The notes beneath the pieces were generated by a model. That model worked only from the letters and a program-made list of their open reading frames with translations. It made no database searches and was not told where the DNA came from. Shown piece after piece: positions 7,438 through 12,695 of a stretch of DNA of 12,695 nucleotides. The stretch's first letter is position 1; each line of letters starts with the position of its first letter. The position numbers and the translations under genes are program-made. Origin of the DNA: Gammaproteobacteria bacterium (GTDB lineage Bacteria; Pseudomonadota; Gammaproteobacteria; Thiohalorhabdales; Thiohalorhabdaceae); contig JAHEOG010000120.1 of assembly GCA_018609925.1 (NCBI GenBank), positions 1 to 12,695 of the forward strand, read 5' to 3'.

Positions 7438-7485
7438 GGCTGCCGCTGGCCGGGCCGGCCCAGCGGAGCCCCAGCGGCCAAGCGG
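7438..7485. repeat. GC-rich inverted repeat plus spaced direct repeats in the folP-mxaR divergent region
   Basis: GGCT-g-CCGCTGG (7438-7449) pairs with CCAGCGG-AGCC (7460-7470), giving an 11-bp stem with one bulged base and a 10-base loop. The right arm octamer CCCAGCGG (7459-7466) recurs directly at 7470-7477, exactly 11 bases on, and AGCGG appears again at 7481-7485. The element lies between two divergent starts and could be an operator, a leader hairpin of the mxa transcript, or a chance result of composition. No convincing -10/-35 pair was found in 7402-7513. Confidence 0.5.
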
Positions 7486-7513
7486 CCCATTCGGGCGCGA
7501 TCGGGGAGGAGCC

Positions 7514-8539
7514 ATGCCCACAACGCTAGACCACCGACTGGCGGACTGGCGAGACGCCGCTCTCGCCCTGGAGGGTGAGGTTGCCGAGATCATGGTGGGC
7601 CTCGACGAGGCCATCCGCCTGCTTCTGATCGCCGTCTTCGCCCGGGGCCATGTCCTGCTAGAGGGGGACGTGGGCGTGGGCAAGACCACCCTGCTGCGGG
7701 CCCTGTCCCGCGGCCTTGGTGGCGGCTACGAGCGCATCGACGGCAACGTCGACCTCCTGCCCAGCGACCTCGTCTACTACACCTACCTGGACGAGCAGGG
7801 GCGCCCCCGCGTGGATGCGGGGCCCCTGCTGCGCTTCGGGGAGGAGCTGGCGGTGCTCTTCTTCAACGAGATCAACCGCGCGCGGCCCCAGGTCCACTCC
7901 CAGCTCCTGCGGGTCATGGAGGAGCGCAGCGTCCTGGCCTTCAACGAGGAGCACCCGCTTCCCCATCTCCAGGTCTTCGCCGATCGCAACCGGATCGAGA
8001 AGGAGGAGACCTTCGAGCTCCCCTCCGCGGCCCGCGATCGCTTCTTCATGGAGGTCCCCATCGCCGCCCCCGCCGACTGGGATCGGCGCCGGGCCCTGAT
8101 GTTCGAGACCCGCTACCATCGGGTGGACGATCTGATCGAGGGTGTCACGCCCGCGCAGGTACCCTTCACCGAGCTGGGCGCCACCGCCGAGACCATCCAG
8201 GATACCATCACCACCAGTCCGGCCCTGGAGGACTACGGCCTCCGCCTGTGGCAGGCGACCCGGGACCCGGCGGGTGCGGGGGTGGCCCTGGAGGGCGTCG
8301 AGATGGACCGACTGATCCAGGCCGGAGCCAGCCCGCGCGCCGCCAGCCAGCTCGGGCGGGCGGCCCGGGTGGCGGCCTGGCTGGACGGCCGGGACCATGT
8401 CCTGCCCGAGGACCTCCAGGCGGTCTTCCCCGCCCTGGTGGGTCACCGGGTCTTCTTCAGCCCGGGCTACGAGCGCCGTCGCGAGACCCTCGCCCCGGCG
8501 CTCAGCGAGGCCATCCTGCAGCAAGTGGGCGCGCCGTGA
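7514..8539 (+). CDS. mxaR: MoxR-type AAA+ ATPase of methanol dehydrogenase maturation (MxaR)
   Basis: Cytoplasmic AAA+ chaperone-like ATPase of 341 residues; the mxaR product is required for active methanol dehydrogenase and is thought to work with VWA proteins in maturation or calcium insertion. Visible: Walker A GDVGVGKT at 51-58; Walker B VLFFNEINRARP with Asn118-Glu119; sensor-1 Asn159 in FADRNRIEKEETFELP; an arginine-finger-like ARDRF at 173-177; then a lid domain with GASPRAASQLGRAARVAAW and LVGHRVFF. The Asn in Walker B, where MoxR proteins usually have Asp, appears from memory to be a trait of the MxaR subfamily. A strong ribosome site, GGGGAGGAG at 7503-7511, precedes the ATG. It is the first gene of the operon, and its stop overlaps the mxaS start (GTGA). 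The assignment rests on the R-S-A-C-K-L order as much as on motifs. Confidence 0.9.
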   Translation: MPTTLDHRLADWRDAALALEGEVAEIMVGLDEAIRLLLIAVFARGHVLLEGDVGVGKTTLLRALSRGLGGGYERIDGNVDLLPSDLVYYTYLDEQGRPRVDAGPLLRFGEELAVLFFNEINRARPQVHSQLLRVMEERSVLAFNEEHPLPHLQVFADRNRIEKEETFELPSAARDRFFMEVPIAAPADWDRRRALMFETRYHRVDDLIEGVTPAQVPFTELGATAETIQDTITTSPALEDYGLRLWQATRDPAGAGVALEGVEMDRLIQAGASPRAASQLGRAARVAAWLDGRDHVLPEDLQAVFPALVGHRVFFSPGYERRRETLAPALSEAILQQVGAP

Positions 8540-9402
8540 GGGATCCCCTGGCCGAGGCCGCCACCGAGCTGGAGGAGGTGGACTATCGGTTCCGCCGGCC
8601 GCTGCGCACGGCCCGGCCCGGGGCCCACACGGGGAGCCTGCAGGGGGCGGGAATGGTGCCCTCCAACCTGGCCCCCCTCATGGCCCACCCCGACCCGCGG
8701 CGGATCCACATCCGGGCCAGCGCCCACGACCCCTTCGGCCAGCTCCACGTTCAGCTGGCCCGGCAGCCGGCCACCGCCAGCGTACAGGCCCTGGTGGACC
8801 GCTCGGCTTCCATGGGATTCCGGGGGCGGACCCGCAAGCTGGACCTTGCGGCACGCCTGCTGGGGGCCATGGCCTTCTCCGCCCTGCGCACCGGCGACGC
8901 CTTCGGCCTGGTGGCCTGCGGCGAGGACGCTCTCCCGGGGCCCACCCTGCCCCCCAACCGGGACGCCGGGCTCATCGGGGAGAGCCTCGGCGAGCTGGCG
9001 GACGCTCCGGCCCGAGGCGGTGCCGACCTGGAGGCGGGGATCGAGCACCTGGACCCCTCGCCCTCACTGGTGCTGGTGGTCTCCGACTTCCACCTCCCGT
9101 TGGCGGCCGTCCAGCGGATCCTGGAGCGTCTCGACCGCCACCAGGTGGTCCCCGTCGTGCTTTGGGACAGCGCCGAGTGGAATCCCGCCCCCGGCCGGGC
9201 CTTCGTCCGCGCCCAGGACCCGGAGACCGGGGCCTTGAGTTCGCTGCTGCTGCGTCCCGGCCTGCGCCGGCGCCTCGCGGACGCCTTCGGGCAGCGCCGG
9301 CGGGAGCTGAACCGGCTGGGGCTGGCCTTCGACGCCACCCCGCTATTCGTCATCGACCGTCTCGACATCGATGCCGTCAATGCCCACTTCGCCGAGCACT
9401 AG
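8536..9402 (+). CDS. mxaS: MxaS, DUF58 / VWA-like protein of methanol dehydrogenase maturation
   Basis: Cytoplasmic DUF58-type protein of 288 residues, usual partner of a MoxR ATPase, needed with the other mxa accessory genes for active methanol dehydrogenase. The N-terminal part has the DUF58 pattern IHIRASAHDPFGQLHVQL. A von Willebrand A-like fold follows, with VDRSASM as the MIDAS Asp-x-Ser-x-Ser motif and LVLVVSDFHLP as the second Asp-bearing strand. No signal peptide or membrane segment is seen. The start is GTG 8536, overlapping the mxaR stop as GTGA. The same frame stays open upstream to 8248, but that part lies inside mxaR and reads as Gly/Arg/Pro-rich shadow. The 3' end overlaps mxaA by 23 or 32 bp. 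The biochemical role is not established in detail for the family. Confidence 0.86.
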   Translation: MRDPLAEAATELEEVDYRFRRPLRTARPGAHTGSLQGAGMVPSNLAPLMAHPDPRRIHIRASAHDPFGQLHVQLARQPATASVQALVDRSASMGFRGRTRKLDLAARLLGAMAFSALRTGDAFGLVACGEDALPGPTLPPNRDAGLIGESLGELADAPARGGADLEAGIEHLDPSPSLVLVVSDFHLPLAAVQRILERLDRHQVVPVVLWDSAEWNPAPGRAFVRAQDPETGALSSLLLRPGLRRRLADAFGQRRRELNRLGLAFDATPLFVIDRLDIDAVNAHFAEH

Positions 9403-10399
9403 ACCCCGGCACTGGCGGCAAGCCGTACTGGGATTGGCCGTGCTGGCGCTGGCACCGGAGGCTTTTGGCCAGGCGCCCTCGGAGAGCGCCTATCCCGCCC
9501 CGCCGGGCTGGGAGCCCCTGAGCTGGACCGAGGAGGCGCAGGCCACCGGGCCGGTGCAGTCCGTCTCCCTGGAGGCCCCGCGCAGCTACGGCCTGCGTGC
9601 GGGCGATCGTATCCGCCATCGGATCCGGGTGGAGGTTACTGCGGGAGCGGAGCTGCAGGTGGCAACCCTGCCGGCGGAGCGCGACATCCACCGGTGGCTG
9701 GAGCTGCAATCGGTTTCGGTCCAGCGCCGAAACGGGGCGAGCACCGACCGCTATACCCTGCGGCTGCGCTACCAGGTGTTCGCCACCCCGAACCGCGTGG
9801 AGGCCCACCGGCTCCCCGGCTGCACGGTGGCCTGGGGCTCGGGGGAGGAGTCGGGGCGGGTGGTCGTGCCGGACTGGCGCTTCACCCTGACCCCCCTGCT
9901 GGGCAAGGCCGTGGAGCGGCGAAAGGGCTCCTTCGAGGTGCTGCAGCCCGACATCGCGCCGGAGCCGCTGCCCATCTCGGAGCCGGCCCTGCGGGTGGCC
10001 GGCTGGTCCGCGGGGAGCCTGGCCCTGGGAGCCTTCCTGCTGGCCACCGGCCCCCTGCGTGGGCGCTTCCGGCGAAGCCGGCCCCTGGCCCGCGCGTATC
10101 GGCAGCTCAGACGGCTGCGCCGGGGACCGGCGGATTGGGAGCGGGTCCGCGAGGGCTACCGCGTCCTTCACCGGGCCCTGGACGAGACCGCGGGGGAGGC
10201 CGTCTTCGAGGGCCGATTGGAGCGCCTGCGGAACCGGGCCCCCGCCCTAGAGCCGGTGGGTGATGAGCTGGCGGCCTTCTTCGCCGAGTCCCGCGACCTG
10301 TTCTTCGGCTCGGGCCTGGATTCCGACACCCCCACCACGGCCCTGGCCCGGCTCGAGGCCCGGGCCGAGGAGCTGGCCCGCCGGGAGCGGCGCGGATGA
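9371..10399 (+). CDS. mxaA: MxaA, membrane-anchored periplasmic methanol dehydrogenase maturation protein
   Basis: Protein of about 342 residues from the set needed for calcium-containing active methanol dehydrogenase. The N-terminus looks like a Sec signal: basic RPRHWRQ, hydrophobic AVLGLAVLALA, then a possible cleavage near AFGQA around residue 35. About residues 40-205 would be periplasmic, with beta-rich segments such as YTLRLRYQVFA. A membrane segment at about 211-230 (SAGSLALGAFLLATGPL) and a cytoplasmic, basic, helical tail rich in Arg and Glu follow. The start is ATG 9371 or ATG 9380, both in frame and both inside mxaS; neither has a clear ribosome site, so coupling to mxaS translation is likely. 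The stop overlaps the mxaC start as ATGA. It is recognised mainly by topology and operon position, since MxaA has few diagnostic motifs. Confidence 0.83.
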   Translation: MPSMPTSPSTRPRHWRQAVLGLAVLALAPEAFGQAPSESAYPAPPGWEPLSWTEEAQATGPVQSVSLEAPRSYGLRAGDRIRHRIRVEVTAGAELQVATLPAERDIHRWLELQSVSVQRRNGASTDRYTLRLRYQVFATPNRVEAHRLPGCTVAWGSGEESGRVVVPDWRFTLTPLLGKAVERRKGSFEVLQPDIAPEPLPISEPALRVAGWSAGSLALGAFLLATGPLRGRFRRSRPLARAYRQLRRLRRGPADWERVREGYRVLHRALDETAGEAVFEGRLERLRNRAPALEPVGDELAAFFAESRDLFFGSGLDSDTPTTALARLEARAEELARRERRG

Positions 10400-11373
10400 G
10401 CGGGCTCGCCGTCGAGCATCCGTGGCTCCTCTTCCTGCTGCCGCTGGCCCTGGTGCCCCTGGTGATCTCGCTGCGCGGGTCCCTGGGCCATTCCTGGCTG
10501 GCCCTGATGCCCCGGGACCGCCTGGGAAGCGCCCTGGAGGCGGGGCTGCGGGGCCTCGCCTGCCTGGCCATCGCCGCAGTGGTGGTCGCCCTCTCCGGGT
10601 TCCGGGCGGACGGGGAAGACCCCGGAGCCCGGTCGGAAGGGGCCTCGGTCATGATCCTGCTCGATCGCAGCCGCAGCATGACCGAGCCCCTCGGGACCGG
10701 AGCCGGGGCGGGGCAGGAGACCACCAAGGCCGAGGCCACCCGTCGGCTGCTCCTGGACCTGCTGGAGCGGGCCCCGGCGCATCGCTATGGGCTGGTCAAG
10801 TTCAGCACCGCCCCCATGCTGGCCGTTCCCCCCACCACCCGCACCGACATGGTCCGGGCCGGCATCCGCCCCCTCATGGCCGACGGGCTCACACTGACCG
10901 ACCTGGCCGGGCCCTTCGCCATGGCCACGGACGCCCTCGCCCGGTTGGGTCCCGGGCCGCGTATCGTCCTGCTGGTGACCGACGGCGGCGCCCAGATCGG
11001 CGATCGCGAGAAGCACCTCCTGCGGCGGTGGCTCCCGCGCTACGGGGTGGACCTGCTCTGGCTGCGCCCCCGCTCGCCGGGCCCGCCTTCCGTCGACAAG
11101 CCCCTGGATCCGGAGACCAGCGATGCCCATCGCGCCCCCCGGGAGCTCCACACCTTCTTCCAGTCCCTGCCGATGCCGTACTCGGTCTTCGAGGTTCCGG
11201 GCGACGAGGCCGTGGCAGAGCTCGTCGCCGCCCTTGAGCAACATCCCATTGCCCAGGCGTCCCAGCCGTCGGGGACCGGCTGGCGGCTGCCCGCCCTCAC
11301 GGCACTGGCCCTGGCCCTGGTGGCGGCCCTATCCCTGGCCCTCGTCCGGGCCCGTCAAAGGAGGCAGTGGTGA
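10396..11373 (+). CDS. mxaC: MxaC, membrane-anchored VWA-domain protein of methanol dehydrogenase maturation
   Basis: Inner-membrane protein of 325 residues with BatA-like layout: hydrophobic segments at about 10-26 (LLFLLPLALVPLVISL) and 51-68 (LACLAIAAVVVALSG), a von Willebrand A domain from about 85 to 270, and a C-terminal membrane segment at about 298-317. The metal-ion-dependent adhesion site is intact in its Asp-x-Ser-x-Ser part, DRSRSM with Asp90, Ser92 and Ser94, with TDGG Asp196 as the later ligand. The loop LTLTDLAGP probably supplies the Thr. Mutants of this gene in methylotrophs make methanol dehydrogenase lacking calcium, as known for the family. The start ATG overlaps the mxaA stop (ATGA), with GGGAG upstream. 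The stop overlaps the mxaK start. Confidence 0.87.
   Translation: MSGLAVEHPWLLFLLPLALVPLVISLRGSLGHSWLALMPRDRLGSALEAGLRGLACLAIAAVVVALSGFRADGEDPGARSEGASVMILLDRSRSMTEPLGTGAGAGQETTKAEATRRLLLDLLERAPAHRYGLVKFSTAPMLAVPPTTRTDMVRAGIRPLMADGLTLTDLAGPFAMATDALARLGPGPRIVLLVTDGGAQIGDREKHLLRRWLPRYGVDLLWLRPRSPGPPSVDKPLDPETSDAHRAPRELHTFFQSLPMPYSVFEVPGDEAVAELVAALEQHPIAQASQPSGTGWRLPALTALALALVAALSLALVRARQRRQW
11357..11364 (+). promoter_or_regulatory. Ribosome binding site that fixes the mxaK start
   Basis: AAAGGAGG lies within the 3' end of mxaC. It is only two bases before GTG 11367 but five before GTG 11370, so the second GTG is the better start. This also gives the same GTGA stop-start overlap used at other junctions of the operon. 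Confidence 0.6.
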
Positions 11374-11921
11374 GGGGTCGTCGCGCTCGCCTGATCCTGT
11401 GGGCGGCGCTCGCGGTCCTGCTCGCCGGGACCGCCTGGGACGGGCTGCGCCTGGCCGAGCGCCGGGCGCTGAACGCCGCCATCGGCTCCGGAGACTTGGA
11501 GGCCATCCCGGACGAGGCCCCGCCACGGGCACTGTTCGCCAAGGCCTATTACCAGGCCCAGGAGGGTCGGATCGGGGCCGCGGGTGAGCTCTACCGCGAG
11601 ATCGCCGACCGCGTCCCCGAGGACCTGCGCGCGGCGGTGCACTACAACCTGGGCAACACCCTCTACCGGCAGGCAGTTCTACTCACCCAGATGCCCCGGG
11701 CCAACATCCGCCCCGTACTGCAGATGACCCGCCAGCAGTATCGCAACGCCCTGCGCCTGGACGACCGGCTCCTGCGGGCCAAGTTCAACCTGGAGTACAT
11801 CGGCAGCGCCGATCCGAACCCCGACCAGGAGCTGGAGTTCCAGGAGTCCACCAGCCGGCCCCAGGCCGGGCCCATGACCCAATGGCGGCTGATCAACCGG
11901 TACCCGGAGGGACTGCCGTGA
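11370..11921 (+). CDS. mxaK: MxaK, membrane-anchored TPR-like protein of methanol dehydrogenase maturation
   Basis: Small protein of 183 residues with a basic N-terminus, one membrane segment at about 8-24 (LILWAALAVLLAGTAW) and a soluble, helical remainder, probably periplasmic. Two TPR-like helical pairs are visible, around AKAYYQAQEGRIGAAGELYREI and AAVHYNLGNTLYRQ, and again in YRNALRLDDRLLRAKFNLEY. These resemble the TPR part of Bat-type proteins that pair with VWA proteins. The role is structural or scaffolding by inference; MxaK is required for methanol dehydrogenase activation in methylotrophs. GTG 11370 is preferred to GTG 11367 on ribosome-site spacing. The 5' end overlaps mxaC and the stop overlaps mxaL, both as GTGA. 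Confidence 0.82.
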   Translation: MRGRRARLILWAALAVLLAGTAWDGLRLAERRALNAAIGSGDLEAIPDEAPPRALFAKAYYQAQEGRIGAAGELYREIADRVPEDLRAAVHYNLGNTLYRQAVLLTQMPRANIRPVLQMTRQQYRNALRLDDRLLRAKFNLEYIGSADPNPDQELEFQESTSRPQAGPMTQWRLINRYPEGLP

Positions 11922-12695
11922 AGGTCCCGGAAGGGCTCCGGGATCCGGTCCTGTGGCTCCTGCTGGCGGGGGTCGCGTCCCTGGCCGCCGCCATCTGGAA
12001 TCCCGTGGCCTCCTGGCGCAGCGGGGTTCGGGACTACCTGGCGGTGGTCGATGTCACGCAGAGCATGAACGCCCGGGACTACCTCCACCAGGGCCGTCCC
12101 CGGGACCGGCTCAGCCAGGTGCGCACCCTCCTGAGCGATCTCACGGAGGCCCTGCCCTGCCGCAGCCGGCTTGGACTCGGGGTCTTCGCGGGCTGGCAGA
12201 CCGAGGTGCTGCTCGAGCCGGTGACGGTCTGCCGCCACCGCTCGGAGCTGAAGGGGGTCATCGAGCGCCTGCACTGGCAGATGGGATGGGTCCCCCAGAG
12301 CAACGTGCTGCGGGGGATCGACGCCACCCTGGAGGGCCTTTCCTCCCTCTCCGGCTCCCCGGCCCTGGTGTTTTTCACCGACGGGGACGAGGCCCCTCCC
12401 CGCTGGCAGGAGGACATTCCTCCCCTGGAGGAGGGGCCCCGGGAACGGAACCGGGGGGTTCTGGTCGGAGTGGGGAGCAGGGAGGGATCGCCGGTGCCGC
12501 AGTTCGATCAGCAGGGCAAGCAGACGGGGTTCTTCACCTCGGACGGCGAGCGCTACCGCTCGGCACTGGACCAGGAGCACCTACGGCGAATCGCCGAGCG
12601 ATCGGGTCTGGACTACCGGCGCCTGGCGGACGGAGAAGGGACAATCTCCCTGCTGACCTCCGGGCGCTACCTGCGCACCGGCAGGCCGGAGAACG
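11918..12695 (+). CDS. mxaL: MxaL, VWA-domain protein of methanol dehydrogenase maturation, 3' end cut by window
   Basis: Open from GTG 11918 to the window edge, so about 259 residues are seen. There is one membrane segment at about 9-29 (PVLWLLLAGVASLAAAIW), then a von Willebrand A-like domain. The metal-site motif is VDVTQSMNARDY with Asp45, Thr47 and Ser49, a Thr replacing the first Ser of the usual motif; FFTDGDE with Asp155 gives the later ligand. The DVTxSMxxRD form resembles BatB-like proteins, and the soluble domain probably faces the periplasm. GGAGGG at 11906-11911 sits six bases before the start, which overlaps the mxaK stop (GTGA). In other methylotrophs mxaL is followed by mxaD and mxaE/H genes, which would lie outside this window. 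Confidence 0.85.
   Translation, partial: MKVPEGLRDPVLWLLLAGVASLAAAIWNPVASWRSGVRDYLAVVDVTQSMNARDYLHQGRPRDRLSQVRTLLSDLTEALPCRSRLGLGVFAGWQTEVLLEPVTVCRHRSELKGVIERLHWQMGWVPQSNVLRGIDATLEGLSSLSGSPALVFFTDGDEAPPRWQEDIPPLEEGPRERNRGVLVGVGSREGSPVPQFDQQGKQTGFFTSDGERYRSALDQEHLRRIAERSGLDYRRLADGEGTISLLTSGRYLRTGRPEN

Noticed and set aside
6616..7578. A 320-codon plus-strand open frame opposite folP
   Set aside because: The minus strand has every dihydropteroate synthase motif. The plus frame is His/Gly/Arg-rich and would run into mxaR in another frame.
8248..8535. An upstream extension of mxaS inside mxaR
   Set aside because: The reading is Gly/Arg/Pro shadow of mxaR, and GTG 8536 gives the GTGA overlap used elsewhere in the operon.
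1..12695. Mobile elements, phage genes, CRISPR arrays, tRNA or rRNA
   Set aside because: No transposase or integrase motifs, no regularly spaced repeats and no tRNA-like fold were seen; composition looks uniform across the window.

Overview
The window is a GC-rich stretch (roughly 70% by eye) from a bacterium that most likely oxidises methanol or another C1 compound. Two marker sets support this. One is formyltransferase/hydrolase subunits FhcB and FhcA of the tetrahydromethanopterin-linked formaldehyde pathway. The other is an ordered run of methanol-dehydrogenase maturation genes, mxaR-S-A-C-K-L. Together they fit a methylotrophic proteobacterium; a halophilic or sulfur-type gammaproteobacterium is a guess from base composition only. 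Nearly all the DNA is coding. I see no rRNA, tRNA, CRISPR array, insertion sequence or phage gene.

Layout: (1) 1-1511, plus strand: the 3' part of an ABC ATPase and its ABC-2 permease, which resemble the transporter pair found beside PQQ-dependent alcohol dehydrogenases. (2) 1513-3468: an S9 prolyl-oligopeptidase-type peptidase, one base after the permease stop and probably in the same transcript. (3) 3469-3600: a 132-bp gap with inverted repeats and an extended -10 candidate. (4) 3601-6541: fhcB and fhcA. (5) 6538-7401, minus strand: folP, convergent with fhcA, their stop codons sharing a CTAG palindrome. (6) 7402-7513: a short divergent intergenic region with a strong GC-rich inverted repeat and spaced direct repeats. 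(7) 7514-12695, plus strand: mxaR, mxaS, mxaA, mxaC, mxaK and mxaL (cut by the right edge), overlapping head to tail in one translationally coupled operon.

How the genes fit together: MxaR (MoxR-type AAA+ ATPase) with MxaS, MxaA, MxaC, MxaK and MxaL is the set known to be needed to make active, calcium-containing PQQ methanol dehydrogenase. That enzyme yields formaldehyde, which is carried on H4MPT and released as formate by the Fhc complex. FolP supplies dihydropteroate for folate. The ABC pair, and possibly the S9 peptidase, point to PQQ-dependent alcohol oxidation too. What is missing is notable. The dehydrogenase structural genes mxaFJGI are not in front of mxaR, and fhcD/fhcC do not follow fhcA, so both canonical clusters are split here.
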